From: Rhodoferax antarcticus ANT.BR
GTDB lineage: Bacteria; Pseudomonadota; Gammaproteobacteria; Burkholderiales; Burkholderiaceae_C
Assembly: GCF_001938565.1 (NCBI RefSeq)
Contig: NZ_MSYM01000016.1
Span: 101,467-165,466 of the forward strand
Length of the DNA stretch: 64,000 bases
Direction of reading: 5' to 3'
Within the stretch, counting starts at the first letter, position 1. The number at the start of each line of letters is the position of its first letter. The position numbers and the translations under genes were made by a program. Below the pieces are notes generated by a model that saw only the letters and a list, made by a program, of their open reading frames with translations, was not told where the DNA came from and made no database searches. Positions 25,671 to 36,700 of this stretch are shown here, piece after piece.

Positions 25671-27949
25671 TCGTCGTCCCTTCGCTTCTGTTTTTCGTCG
25701 TCCAAATCGACGTCCATATTTCGAGCCTGGGCTTGGTAGAGGTTGTAGTAAGCGCCTTGGGCTGCCATCAGCACGTCGTGCGTGCCGACCTCCACAATTT
25801 TGCCGCGATCCATCACCACCAGCCGGTCAGCGCGGTGCAGGGTGGAAAGCCGGTGGGCAATCGCAATGGTGGTGCGGCCCTTCACCAGGTTTTCCAACGC
25901 GTTCTGGATTTCCTTCTCGGTCTCTGAATCGACGGAAGAAGTGGCTTCGTCCAGAATCAGGATGCGCGGGTCGATCAGCAGCGCCCGCGCAATCGAAATA
26001 CGCTGGCGTTCGCCGCCCGACAAGCCCTGGCCGCGCTCGCCCACCATCGAGTCATAACCCTGCGCCAGGCGCAGGATGAATTCATGGGCGTGCGCGGCGC
26101 GCGCTGCCGCAATGATCTCAGTGTGGGTGGCGTGGGGTTTGCCATAGGCGATGTTCTCGGCAATGGTGCCAAAAAACAAAAATGGCTCCTGCAGCACCAG
26201 CCCGATATGGCGGCGGTAGTCCGCTACCGCAAAGGAGCGCACATCCACACCATCGACCTTGATGGAGCCTTCTGACACGTCGTAAAAGCGGCAGATCAGG
26301 TTTACCAGCGTGCTCTTGCCCGAGCCGCTGTGGCCCACCAGGCCAATCATCTCGCCAGGCTGGATGGTCAGGTTGATGCCCTTATTGACCTCGCGGTTGC
26401 CGTAGCGAAAGCTCACATCGGTGAGCTCAATGCGGCCTTCCACCCGCTCCAGCTTGATCGGCTGAGTGGGCTCCGGCACGCTGGAGACATGGTCCAAAAT
26501 GTCAAATATGCGCTTGGCGGCCGAGGCAGATTTTTCAGTCACCGAGACAATGCGGCTCATTGAGTCCAGACGCCCGTAAAAGCGGCTGATGTAAGAAACG
26601 AAGGCCATCAGCACGCCCACGGTGATCTCGGATTTGGATACCAGCCAGATGCCAAAGCCCCACACCACCAACAGGCCCAACTCGGTCACCAGCGAAATGC
26701 TGGGGGCAAACACGGCCCAGATCTTGTTGATCTTGTCATTGACCGCCAGGTTTTGCTTGTTCGCCTCGCGAAAACGCGCTGATTCGCGGTCTTCCTGGGC
26801 AAACGCTTTGACCACCCGCACGCCGGGAATGGTGTCGGCCAGCACGCTGGTCACGGCGGACCAGACCCGGTCAATCTTCTCGAAACCGGTTTGCAGGCGC
26901 AAGCGCACCGAGCGGATCATCCAAACAATAAACGGCAGTGGCACCAGCGTCACCAGCGCCAGCTGCGGGTTGATGGAGAACAAAATCACCGCGGTCATGA
27001 CCAGCATCAGAACGTCGGAGGCAAAGTCCAGCAGGTGCAGCGACAAAAACACGCAGATGCGGTCACTTTCGCTGCCGATGCGTGACATCAGGTCACCGGT
27101 GCGCTTGCCACCAAAGTATTCCAGCGACATGCGCAGCAAGTGGTCGTAAGTGGCGGTGCGCAGGTCAGCACCAATGCGCTCGGACACCAGTGCCAGGATA
27201 TAGGTTTTGGCCCAGGACAGTCCCCATGCCAGTAAGGCAGCGCCAAACAGCCCGCCCAGGTAGCCCGCCACCAGCATCGGCTCAATATGCTGGCCGTTTT
27301 GAAACGGGATCAGCACCTCGTCCATCAGCGGCATGGCCAGATACGGTGGCACCAGGCTGGCGGCAGTGCCCAGCAGGGTCAGCACCAACCCCGCCAGCAA
27401 TTGCCCTTTGTAGGGTTTGGCAAAGCGCCAGAGCCTGAGCAGCGTCCAAGTGGAGGGTGGCGTGTGGATGACCTTGGTGCAAATGGGGCACTCGTCTTGA
27501 TCGGGCGCCAGCGGTGCCTTGCAACTCGGGCAACGGTGGCCTTCGGGCAACATCGGTGGTGCGCCGGTCTCATGGCTGATTTGGTAAATCTGGAACTGGT
27601 CCACCAGCCGGGTGGCGTGCAGGTTGTGCGTCAGCGTGAAACGCCAGACGGCCAGGCGCGCCTGGGCATCCATCAGCTCCAGATGCCCGACACCGGCGTG
27701 GTCGCGCAGGCTTAGGGCCAGCCCGCTGCGGTAAGACCAGCTATGCCAGCGGCCGTCTGGCGAACGGCTCAGCAGGCGCTGGCTGGTCAACACGATCAGG
27801 CCCTGCACAAAGTGCAATTGATCGTCCAGATCAGCTACCAGACTGGCTAATATGCTCTCATTTTTATACAGTTGCGCAGCCAGGTCGGCACGCAGCGGCG
27901 CCGCAATGTCGTGCAGCGCAATGTCGGTATCAAGTTGGATTTGGGTCAT
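25667..27949 (-). CDS. Cyanophycin-associated ABC transporter
   Basis: A 760-residue fused ABC exporter. Residues 1-125 form a soluble domain I cannot name (possibly PH-like). A zinc ribbon follows at about 140-157 (CPSCKAPLAPDQDECPIC). The six-helix membrane domain spans about 175-470. The ATPase has Walker A GHSGSGKST, signature LSGGERQR and Walker B ILILDEATSS. The soluble head plus ribbon is the form found in cyanophycin loci. It could move arginine, aspartate or dipeptides; substrate and direction are unknown. It diverges from cphA' with a 138-base gap that should contain both promoters. Confidence 0.9.
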   Translation of the reverse strand: MTQIQLDTDIALHDIAAPLRADLAAQLYKNESILASLVADLDDQLHFVQGLIVLTSQRLLSRSPDGRWHSWSYRSGLALSLRDHAGVGHLELMDAQARLAVWRFTLTHNLHATRLVDQFQIYQISHETGAPPMLPEGHRCPSCKAPLAPDQDECPICTKVIHTPPSTWTLLRLWRFAKPYKGQLLAGLVLTLLGTAASLVPPYLAMPLMDEVLIPFQNGQHIEPMLVAGYLGGLFGAALLAWGLSWAKTYILALVSERIGADLRTATYDHLLRMSLEYFGGKRTGDLMSRIGSESDRICVFLSLHLLDFASDVLMLVMTAVILFSINPQLALVTLVPLPFIVWMIRSVRLRLQTGFEKIDRVWSAVTSVLADTIPGVRVVKAFAQEDRESARFREANKQNLAVNDKINKIWAVFAPSISLVTELGLLVVWGFGIWLVSKSEITVGVLMAFVSYISRFYGRLDSMSRIVSVTEKSASAAKRIFDILDHVSSVPEPTQPIKLERVEGRIELTDVSFRYGNREVNKGINLTIQPGEMIGLVGHSGSGKSTLVNLICRFYDVSEGSIKVDGVDVRSFAVADYRRHIGLVLQEPFLFFGTIAENIAYGKPHATHTEIIAAARAAHAHEFILRLAQGYDSMVGERGQGLSGGERQRISIARALLIDPRILILDEATSSVDSETEKEIQNALENLVKGRTTIAIAHRLSTLHRADRLVVMDRGKIVEVGTHDVLMAAQGAYYNLYQAQARNMDVDLDDEKQKRRDDE

Positions 27950-28087
27950 GGGGACCAGTGTTGGGGCGGCGCAGTGGCTGGCATTGGTTAAAAATATTTA
28001 TGATTTTCCTGCCCTTACAGGGGTACTTAGTAACCAAAAGAACTGAAAATCCGGCACCGGTACGTAACGGGCGACCTATTAAAACTC

Positions 28088-30262
28088 ATGACGATAAAGA
28101 CCATTGAATTGCTGCGTGTAGCTCACTTGCGCGGTCCCAATATCTGGACTTACCGTCCGGTGATCGAGGCTTGGCTGGACATTGGTGACCTAGAAGACTA
28201 TCCCTCCAACACCTTGCCCGGATTTTATGAGCGTTTGACTGCGATGTTGCCCGGCCTAGCGGTACATCGCTGTGGCGTGGGTATGCCCGGTGGCTTTCTT
28301 GAGCGCCTGCGCGAAGGAACCTGGGCGGGACATATTCTTGAGCATGTGGTGCTGGAGTTGCAGAACATGGCGGGCATGCGCACCGGTTTTGGCAAGACCC
28401 GCCAGACGTCGGTGCGCGGTGTTTACAAAATGGCGTTTCGCACCCGGCAAGAAGAAGTCGGCCGCGCTGCCTTGATTGAGGGCCTTGATCTGCTGCACGC
28501 GGCCATTCATGACACGGGTTTCGATGTCACCGCAGCGCAAGCGCGGCTGCGTGAACTGGTTGACCGGTACTGTCTGGGCCCCAGCACCGCCCATATTGTT
28601 GAAGCTGCCACGGAACGCGGTATTGCGCACATTCGCCTGACGGACGGCAACCTGGTGCAGCTTGGCCATGGCGCGCGGCAACGCCGCATCTGGACTGCCG
28701 AGACCGATCACACCTCGGCCATCGCTGAAGAAATCGCTGGCGACAAAGACCTGACCAAGTCGCTATTGCGCTGTGCCGGTGTGCCAGTACCAGAGGGGCA
28801 GGTCGTGCAGACGGCAGATCAAGCCTGGGAAGCTGCGCAAGAAATTGGTTTGCCGGTGGTGGTGAAACCCTACAACGGCAACCATGGGCGCGGTGTGTCT
28901 CTCGACCTGGGCACCCGTAAAGACATCGATGCGGCGTTCGCCCTGGCCAAACGCAAGGGTGGCGACGACGTCATCGTTGAGCAATACATTCCCGGCAATG
29001 AGCACCGTCTGCTGGTGGTGGGCACGCAAGTCGTTGCTGCAGCGCGTGGTGACATCGCCTGGGTGACGGGAGATGGGCATTCCGACATCATTGCGCTGGT
29101 CGACAGCCAGATCAACGCTGACCCGCGCCGCGGTGTGACCGAAGACGCTCCGCTGAACGCGCTTAGCCCACAAGAAGGCGCCGAGATCATTCTCGAGTTG
29201 GAGCGCCAAGGCCTCACCGCCTATACAGTGCCTGCGGCGGGCCGAACGGTCCTGATCCAGCGCAATGGCAACGTGGCCTTTGATGTCACCGACCAGATCC
29301 ACCCCAGCGTGGCGGCGATGGCGGCACTGGCTGCACGTGTGGTCGGTCTGGACATTGCCGGTGTGGACATGGTGCTGGAAGATGCCGCCCGCCCCATGGA
29401 CCAACAGCGCGGTGCGGTGGTGGAAGTCAATGCTAGCCCGGGTTTGTTGGCCCACCTCAAGCCGGCCAGCGGGAGCGCCCGACCGATCGGGCGGGCCATC
29501 ATGGCGCACATGTTTGAGCCGGGCGACACCGGGCGCATCAAGCTGGTGGGGATCACCGGCCAAAAAGACACCGCCTTGCTGGCTCGCCTGGTGAGCTGGA
29601 TGCTCTGCATCCAGTCGCAAAAGGTGGGCCTCGCCTGCCGCGACGGGTTTTATTTGGGCGCGCGCCGGGTCAATGCCCAGGATTGTTCAGGCTGGGATGC
29701 TGGCCAAAATCTGCTGATGAACCGCTCGCTGGAGGTGGCTGTGTTTGAGCACACACCGCAAGGCATTTTGAACGACGGCCTGGCATATGACAAATGCACC
29801 GTGGGGGTGGTGACCGATCTGGGCGACTACGACGCGCTGTCAGACTTTTATATTGATCACCCCGACAAGCTCTACAGCGTGATGCGTACCCAGGTGGATG
29901 TGATCCTGCCGCACGGCACGGCAGTGTTGAACGCCGCTGACCCGCAGGTGGCTGAGATGGCACCGTTGTGCGACGGCCAAGTCATCTTTTATGCCCTGAG
30001 CCCCGACATTGAGGTTTTGGCCGCGCATCAGACCGCCGGTGGACAGGTGGTGTTTTTGCAGGACGGCCATCTGCTGCTTGCCCAGGGGCAGGCGACAGTC
30101 GCGCGTCTGCCACTGAACAGCTTACCGGCCTGGCCGGACGACAAGTTGCAGGTGTTGCTGGCCGCTGCCGCCACCACCTGGGCATTGGGTATGCCGCCCG
30201 AACTGATTGGCGCGGGTCTGTGTACTTTTCAAATCCCTTTACAAAACGCTGTGGTGTCATGA
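28088..30262 (+). CDS. CphA-like protein with degenerate Mur-ligase site
   Basis: A 724-residue homologue of cyanophycin synthetase. The N-terminal region (LRVAHLRGPNIWTYRPVIEA) and the ATP-grasp domain (LPVVVKPYNGNHGRGVSLDL; VVEVNASPGLLAH) are intact. The Mur-ligase P-loop that reads GTNGKTTT in CphA is here VGITGQKDTALLARLV (about residue 487), so Gly-Lys-Thr is lost. The C-terminus is about 130 residues shorter than CphA. It is most likely a non-canonical or regulatory subunit of the CphA' type, perhaps able to do only one of the two additions. It overlaps cphA by 4 bases. Confidence 0.88.
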   Translation: MTIKTIELLRVAHLRGPNIWTYRPVIEAWLDIGDLEDYPSNTLPGFYERLTAMLPGLAVHRCGVGMPGGFLERLREGTWAGHILEHVVLELQNMAGMRTGFGKTRQTSVRGVYKMAFRTRQEEVGRAALIEGLDLLHAAIHDTGFDVTAAQARLRELVDRYCLGPSTAHIVEAATERGIAHIRLTDGNLVQLGHGARQRRIWTAETDHTSAIAEEIAGDKDLTKSLLRCAGVPVPEGQVVQTADQAWEAAQEIGLPVVVKPYNGNHGRGVSLDLGTRKDIDAAFALAKRKGGDDVIVEQYIPGNEHRLLVVGTQVVAAARGDIAWVTGDGHSDIIALVDSQINADPRRGVTEDAPLNALSPQEGAEIILELERQGLTAYTVPAAGRTVLIQRNGNVAFDVTDQIHPSVAAMAALAARVVGLDIAGVDMVLEDAARPMDQQRGAVVEVNASPGLLAHLKPASGSARPIGRAIMAHMFEPGDTGRIKLVGITGQKDTALLARLVSWMLCIQSQKVGLACRDGFYLGARRVNAQDCSGWDAGQNLLMNRSLEVAVFEHTPQGILNDGLAYDKCTVGVVTDLGDYDALSDFYIDHPDKLYSVMRTQVDVILPHGTAVLNAADPQVAEMAPLCDGQVIFYALSPDIEVLAAHQTAGGQVVFLQDGHLLLAQGQATVARLPLNSLPAWPDDKLQVLLAAAATTWALGMPPELIGAGLCTFQIPLQNAVVS

Positions 30263-32826
30263 AGCTATCCCGTATCAGAGCCCTTCGCGGGCCCAACCTC
30301 TGGACTCAGCGCACCGCCATTGAGGTGGTCGTAAGTTGCACTTCGTCTGAGGGCAGCATGCTTGACGTGCCTGGCTTTGAGACCCGTTTGCGCGAGCGTT
30401 TTCCGGCCATCAGCGCCCTGCGCCCGGTGGGGCAGGACGTGCCGGTGCCGCTGGCACATGTGCTCGGTTTGGCCACGCTGGACTTGCAGGCCCAGTCTGG
30501 CTGCCCGGTCACCTATCGGCGCACTACGCCCACGCTGGAGGGAGGTGTTTTTCAAGTGGTTGTGGAGTACACCCAGGAGGCAGTGGGCCGCCGGGCGCTG
30601 GAACTGGCCCAGGCCTTGTGCCAGACGGCGCTGGATGACAGCCCGTTTGATCTGCAACTGGCTTTGGCACAGTTGCGCGATCTAGACGAGGACGTGCGCC
30701 TGGGGCCAAGTACCGGCGCGATTGTGGATGCCGCGTTGGCGCGGGGCATTCCCTGCAGGCGCATGACCAAAGGCAGCATGGTGGCGCTGGGCTGGGGCAG
30801 CCGCCAGCGACGAATTCAGGCCGCAGAGATCGACGTCACCGGCGCCATTGCCGAGGCTATCGCGCAAGACAAGCAGTTGACCAAGAAGTTGCTGGCAGCC
30901 GCAGGCGTGCCGGTTCCCCAGGGCCGAGAGGTCTACAACGCCGAAGACGCTTGGGTGGGCGCACAAGAGATTGGCCTGCCGGTGGTGATCAAACCGAAAG
31001 ATGGCAATCAGGGCAAAGGTGTGACGGTGAATATCAGCACCCGTGAACAACTTGTGGCCGGCTACCAGACTGCCACCCAATTCAGCAGCCAGGTGCTGGT
31101 GGAGCGTTTTTTGCCGGGTCATGACTACCGTTTGCTGGTGGTGGGTGACAAACTGGTGGCAGCCTCACGGCGAGAGGCGCCGCATGTGGTGGGCGACGGC
31201 GTGGGCAATGTGCGTGCGCTGGTGGACAGCGTCAACAGCGACCCACGGCGTGGCTCCGGGCATGCCACGTCTTTGACAAAAATCCGTTTTGACGACATTG
31301 CCCTGGCTTGCCTGGCTGATCAGGGGTTGGCGGCCGATTCCGTACCCGTGCTGGGTCAGCGGGTCACGCTGCGCCGAAATGCCAACCTGTCCACTGGCGG
31401 CACCGCCACCGACGTGACTGACGACGTCCACGTCGAGGTAGCCGCACGCGCGGTGGAAGCCGCCAAAATGGTGGGCCTGGACATCTGCGGTGTCGATATG
31501 GTGACCGACAGCATTCACCACAGTCTGGAAGAGCGTGGCGGCGGGGTGGTGGAGGTGAATGCCGCGCCTGGCTTGCGCATGCATATTTCGCCGTCCTTTG
31601 GTAAGGGGCGGGCGGTGGGTGAGGCCATCATTCAAGAGATGTTTGGCAGCCACGACGATGGCCGCATCCCGCTGGTGGCGGTGACTGGCACCAATGGCAA
31701 AACCACCACCGTGCGTCTAATCGCCCATCTGTTGGGCAAAAGCGGCTTGCGTGTGGGCATGACCAACACCGACGGCGTCTACATCGCCGGGCAACGCATT
31801 GAAACCGGCGACTGCAGTGGCCCGAAAAGCGCACGCAACGTGCTGCAGCACCCGGATGTGGATGCGGCCGTGCTGGAAACCGCACGTGGTGGCCTGCTAC
31901 GAGAAGGCCTGGCTTTTGACCGCTGTGACGTGGCGGTGGTCACCAATGTTGGCAGTGGCGACCATCTGGGCCTGAACTACATCACCACCGTGCAAGACCT
32001 GGCGGTGCTCAAGCGGGTGATTGTGCAAAACATCGCCAGCGACGGCATGGCCGTGCTGAACGCTGCTGATCCAGCCGTAGTGGCCATGGCCAAACATTGT
32101 GTCGGCGCGGTGACTTATTTTGCGCTGGACCGCAACCACCCGGTAATGGCCACGCACCTGGCCCTTGGGCAGCGCGCGGTGTATGTGCAAAACGGTGAAC
32201 TGATTGCCGAGCAGGGCATCCAGCAGTGGCGTCTGCCACTGTCCGAGGTGCCGATCACCCTGGGTGGCAGCATTGGTTTTCAGGTTGAAAACGTGTTGGC
32301 GGCAGTGGCCGCCGTGTGGGCATTGGGTCTGGATTGGGAGGTGGCGCGCCGCGCGCTTGCCAGTTTTCTGAGCGACAGCGACAACGCCACGGGTCGCTTC
32401 AACCTGTTTCAGTTTCGCGGTGCCACGGTGATTGCCGATTACGGCCACAACCCGGACGCGATGACGGCGCTGGTCCAGGCGGTGCAAAACATGCCGGGCA
32501 AACGGCGCTCGGTGGTCATCAGCGGTGCTGGCGACCGGCGCGACGACGTCATTCGCCAGCAGACGCAGATTCTGGGTCAGGCGTTTGATGAGGTGGTGCT
32601 GTACCAGGACCAGTGCCAGCGCGGTCGTGCGGACGGCGAGGTGATTGCCTTGTTGCGCGAAGGCTTGGCCCAGGCCTTGCGCGTGCGGGTGATCCAAGAA
32701 ATTACCGGTGAATTCGTCGCCATCGACACCGCCATGGACAAACTGGGCGAGGGCGATTTGTGCCTAATTTTGGTGGATCAAGTGGAAGAAGCGCTGGCAT
32801 ATATTCGCGGCAAGGTTGCCGGCTGA
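30259..32826 (+). CDS. cphA: Cyanophycin synthetase
   Basis: An 855-residue enzyme that extends a poly-aspartate backbone with arginine side chains at the cost of ATP. I chose ATG 30259 (MKLSRIRALRGPNLW), which overlaps the stop of the preceding gene (ATGA). It has the N-terminal domain, ATP-grasp (LPVVIKPKDGNQGKGVTVNI; VVEVNAAPGLRMH), and a Mur-ligase domain with VTGTNGKTTTVRL (about 477) and later ADYGHNPDAM. All catalytic loops look intact. No cyanophycinase or iadA-type gene is in the window. Confidence 0.95.
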   Translation: MKLSRIRALRGPNLWTQRTAIEVVVSCTSSEGSMLDVPGFETRLRERFPAISALRPVGQDVPVPLAHVLGLATLDLQAQSGCPVTYRRTTPTLEGGVFQVVVEYTQEAVGRRALELAQALCQTALDDSPFDLQLALAQLRDLDEDVRLGPSTGAIVDAALARGIPCRRMTKGSMVALGWGSRQRRIQAAEIDVTGAIAEAIAQDKQLTKKLLAAAGVPVPQGREVYNAEDAWVGAQEIGLPVVIKPKDGNQGKGVTVNISTREQLVAGYQTATQFSSQVLVERFLPGHDYRLLVVGDKLVAASRREAPHVVGDGVGNVRALVDSVNSDPRRGSGHATSLTKIRFDDIALACLADQGLAADSVPVLGQRVTLRRNANLSTGGTATDVTDDVHVEVAARAVEAAKMVGLDICGVDMVTDSIHHSLEERGGGVVEVNAAPGLRMHISPSFGKGRAVGEAIIQEMFGSHDDGRIPLVAVTGTNGKTTTVRLIAHLLGKSGLRVGMTNTDGVYIAGQRIETGDCSGPKSARNVLQHPDVDAAVLETARGGLLREGLAFDRCDVAVVTNVGSGDHLGLNYITTVQDLAVLKRVIVQNIASDGMAVLNAADPAVVAMAKHCVGAVTYFALDRNHPVMATHLALGQRAVYVQNGELIAEQGIQQWRLPLSEVPITLGGSIGFQVENVLAAVAAVWALGLDWEVARRALASFLSDSDNATGRFNLFQFRGATVIADYGHNPDAMTALVQAVQNMPGKRRSVVISGAGDRRDDVIRQQTQILGQAFDEVVLYQDQCQRGRADGEVIALLREGLAQALRVRVIQEITGEFVAIDTAMDKLGEGDLCLILVDQVEEALAYIRGKVAG

Positions 32827-32925
32827 GGTGTTACGCCAGCGGTGACCGCGTCGTGTAGCACACAGGTTTCCAATTTTTCCAACGGGTCAGGTATGGCACG
32901 CAGAGGGAACATCGCTGCTCTTTAG

Positions 32926-32975
32926 TTTGTAGCTATTGGCCCTTGGCATATAAGGGCTGGAGGCCTATTTTTCAT
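32926..32975 (-). repeat. Interspersed repeat copy 6
   Basis: Plus-strand reading GTAGCTATTGGCCCTTGGCA followed by TATAAGGGCTGGAGGCCTAT. It fills the space between cphA and the vapC stop codon, which overlaps its last bases. Confidence 0.8.
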
Positions 32976-33403
32976 TCAACTAGGAGCCAGTTTTCTACCT
33001 TGAGCCCAGGCACGCGGCTGAACTCTGCATCACCACTGACCAAGGTTGCGCCAAGATCAAGTGCGTGGGCGGCGATCAGCGTGTCGTTGAAGCCGATGGG
33101 GGTGCTGGACTTTTCAAGTTGGCTGCGGATGTTGGCATAGTGGGTCACCGCTGTTTGCGTTAAAGCATGAACGGGGATGAACCGCAAGATCTGGTCGATT
33201 TTGTGGTTCAAGTCGGGTGACGAAACACGCCGAGCGCCAAACATGAGCTCGCATTCCACAATCACGCTGGTGGCCAATGCGCCAGGTTGCTGATCAAACA
33301 GGTTTCGGAGTCGTTGGCTCAGCGGGTCGTGGGGTCGTTTGATGACGCTGGAAATAATGTTGGTATCTAGCAACCAGAGAGGCGTGGGATGCGTCATGAT
33401 CAA
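32972..33403 (-). CDS. vapC: VapC-type PIN ribonuclease toxin
   Basis: A 143-residue PIN-domain protein. The acidic active-site residues are in LLDTNIIS (Asp), VECELMFG (Glu), FNDTLIAAHAL (Asp) and VSGDAEF (Asp), all present. VapC toxins cleave specific RNAs and are held inactive by VapB. Its start overlaps the antitoxin stop by 4 bases. The pair sits between cphA and mfd, flanked by a repeat copy, consistent with horizontal gain. Confidence 0.9.
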   Translation of the reverse strand: MIMTHPTPLWLLDTNIISSVIKRPHDPLSQRLRNLFDQQPGALATSVIVECELMFGARRVSSPDLNHKIDQILRFIPVHALTQTAVTHYANIRSQLEKSSTPIGFNDTLIAAHALDLGATLVSGDAEFSRVPGLKVENWLLVE

Positions 33404-33723
33404 AGCACGATGTCGTCAAGGGGTAGCCAACCTTCATCCACATCTGGAAAGTCTTCGTCCATGGGTTCCCAGGAATCCAGAAGTTCGCGCAGGGACTGCT
33501 TGGGCACGGCTACGGGTGAGATCACCAGCGTGTCGCCAACCCGCCTTATTTCAGCCTCTTGGTGGGGCAGTTCCATTTCTCTGGGAATACGTAAGGCTTG
33601 GTTGGCACCATTGCGAAACAAGCGAACCCGGCGTGGTTGTGCATCATTTGGCGCGGCCGGTGTCACTACCGATAAAGGCGCAGCGTAATAGGCGGCACCT
33701 GGTTCAGAGACTTTAGGCATCAT
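33400..33723 (-). CDS. vapB: VapB-type antitoxin
   Basis: A 107-residue protein. The DNA-binding AbrB-like part is PRRVRLFRNGANQALRIPRE, starting at about residue 30. The C-terminal part (LLDSWEPMDEDFPD) is acidic and would bind the toxin. The ~28 residues before the AbrB part are unusual; the true start may be an internal codon. It is transcribed first, as is normal for autoregulated pairs. Confidence 0.85.
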   Translation of the reverse strand: MMPKVSEPGAAYYAAPLSVVTPAAPNDAQPRRVRLFRNGANQALRIPREMELPHQEAEIRRVGDTLVISPVAVPKQSLRELLDSWEPMDEDFPDVDEGWLPLDDIVL

Positions 33724-33772
33724 GCACTCTTATTGGGCAAGGGTTGCAGTCACACCTATGCCAAGGCCTATG

Positions 33773-36700
33773 TCATGCAACCGTCGTCGCTACCTTTGCC
33801 AATTCAGCCACCGGATGCCCCAAACTCTTTAACACATCGCGCACCATCTGCGCCCGGTCTTTGGCGTCTGGCAAAGCCCGCTCAATGCGCAGCTTTTCGT
33901 TACCTGCCAGCTTGATATGTTTGTTTTTCTGGATCAGGGCGATGATTTTCATCGCATCAATCGGCGGGTTTTTCTTGAAGGTGATGGTGATCATGCCGGG
34001 TGCGGCATCGACTTTGGTGACGCCGTACGGTTGGCTCAAGACACGCAAGCGGTGCACGTCGATCAAGGTTTGTGCCTGCGCGGGGAGTTTGCCAAAACGG
34101 TCAATGATCTCTTCCAGCAGGGCGTCGATCTGGTTGGCGGTCTTGGCGGTGGCCAGCTTTTTGTAAAACGATAGGCGCAGGTGCACGTCGCCGCAGAAGT
34201 CGTCGGGTAACAGCGCCGGCGCGTGCAGGTTGATGTCGGTGGCCACGTTCATCGGGTTCAACAAATCGGGCTCGATGCCGGCTTTGAGGCAGCGCACCGC
34301 CTCTGAAAGCATCTCGTTGTAAAGCTGAAAGCCCACTTCCAGCATGTTGCCGCTCTGGTTTTCGCCCAGCACTTCACCGGCACCACGAATCTCCAGATCG
34401 TGCATCGCCAAATAGAAACCACTGCCGAGTTCTTCCATGGCCTGAATGGCATCCAGCCGCAGGGTGGCTTGCTTGGTCAGGCCTTCTAGATCGGGCACCA
34501 TCAAATAGGCGTAGGCCTGGTGGTGGCTGCGGCCCACACGGCCGCGCAACTGGTGCAACTGCGCCAAGCCAAATTTGTCGGCACGGCTCATGACGATGGT
34601 GTTGGCGGTGGGCACGTCAATGCCGGTCTCGATGATGGTGGAGCACACCAGCACATTGCTGCGCTGCGCCACAAAGTCGCGCATCACGGATTCCAACTGG
34701 CGCTCGGGCATCTGACCGTGCGCCACGGCAATGCGCGCTTCAGGCAGCAGCTCTTCAAGTTTGGCGCGGCGGTTCTCAATCGTTTCGACCTCGTTGTGCA
34801 AAAAGTACACCTGTCCGCCGCGCTTCAATTCACGCAACACCGCCTCACGGATCACGCCATTGCCCTCGGTGCGCACAAAAGTCTTGATCGCTAGGCGGCG
34901 CTGCGGCGCGGTGGCAATCACGCTCAGGTCACGCAGCCCCTCCAGCGCCATGCCCAGCGTACGCGGAATCGGCGTGGCGGTGAGCGTGAGCACATCCACT
35001 TCAGCGCGAAAGGCTTTCATCTGCTCTTTGTGACGCACGCCGAAGCGGTGCTCCTCGTCGATGATGAGCAGGCCCAAGTCTTTGAACTTGGTGGATTCGC
35101 TCAGCAGCTTGTGGGTCCCGACCACGATGTCAACGGTGCCATCTGCCACGCCTTTAAGCGCGGCGGTGATTTCTTTGCCGGAGCGGAATCGGCTCATCTC
35201 GGCCACTTTCACCGGCCATTTGGCAAAACGGTCCACCAGTGTCTGGTAATGCTGTTCGGCCAAGAGCGTGGTGGGCGCCAGAAACGCCACCTGCTTGCCG
35301 CCGGTAATGGCGACGAAGGCGGCGCGCAGGGCCACCTCGGTTTTGCCAAAACCCACGTCGCCGCAGATCAGCCGGTCCATCGGGCGTGGGCTGATCATGT
35401 CCTGCACCACCGCGTGAATGGCGGCTTTCTGGTCAGCGGTTTCCTCAAAACCAAAGTCGTTGGCAAAGGTCTCGTAGTCGCTCGGGCTGTAACGGAAGGC
35501 ATGGCCCTCACGCGCAGCGCGGCGGGCGTAGATGTTGAGCAACTCGGCGGCGCTGTCGCGCACTTGTTCCGCGGCTTTGCGCTTAGCCTTGTCCCACTGG
35601 CCGCTACCGAGCTTGTGCAGCGGCGCCTCGTCGGGGCTCACGCCCGAGTAACGGCTGATCAACTGCAGTTGGCTCACTGGCACATATAGCACCGCCTTGT
35701 CTGCATATTCCAGATGAAGAAACTCTTGTATCTCTGCGTCGCCATTGGGTAATTTGTTACCCAGGTCAAGATTGATCAAGCCCTGATAGCGACCAATGCC
35801 ATGTGCGTTGTGCACCACCGGGTCACCGACCTTGAGCTCGCTCAGGTCCTTGATCAGCGCTTCGACGTCGCTGACTTGCTCCTGCTTTTTGCGCTTGCGG
35901 GTGGCGTGGCTGGCGGCAAACAGCTCGGTTTCGGTGACAAAGTCGATGCTGGACTCGGGCCAGCTGAACCCTGTGGCCAGGCTGCTGGTGGCGATGCCAA
36001 TCTTTTCGTCACTGGCCAGAAACTCGGCCAGCGAGTCGAACGTGGGTGGGTCAAACTGGCTGCTGCGCAAAAAGTCCAGCAAACTGGCGCGCCGACCATC
36101 GCTCTCGGCCAGCACCAGAATGCGCTGCTGGGTGTTGCGGATGTGGCTTTTCAGCCGGGCCAGTGGGTCTTCTGCGCCGCGCACAACGGTCATAGGCGCC
36201 AGCGCGCCGAATTCTGCGTAGGCCGACACGCCCACACTCCCGCCGTCTTCCGGGGGGAGAGGGGGCAATACCCTGGCGTGTTTGCGTTCCTCCGACGAGG
36301 TATTTGCATCTGGCTTTGTCGGCTCTTTCCCTACGAGAACGCCCGCATCTACAACGCCCGCATCTGGCCTCGTCCCCTCTCCCCCCGGGAGAGGGCTAGG
36401 GTGAGGGCCGGTCTGCGCCTGCGTTGGCCGCAACGCCAACTGCGCATGCTGATTGACCCGGGTGTAAAACTGCTCCGCGCTCAAAAACAGCGCATCCGGC
36501 GGCAGCACCGGGCGTTCCGGGTCACCTTGCACCAGCCGGTAACGCTCGCGGGTGTCTTGCCAGAAGTGCGCAAAGGCCGGTTCCAGGTCGCCATGCAGCA
36601 CCACCGTGGCGCCATCACCCAGGTAATCAAACACGGTGGCTGTTTCCTCAAAAAACAGCGGCAGGTAGTACTCAATGCCGGCGGTGGCCACGCCGTGCCC

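Noticed and set aside
28763..29620. 285-codon minus-strand open frame inside cphA'
   Set aside because: A shadow of a GC-rich coding region on the opposite strand; His/Arg-rich with no family signature.
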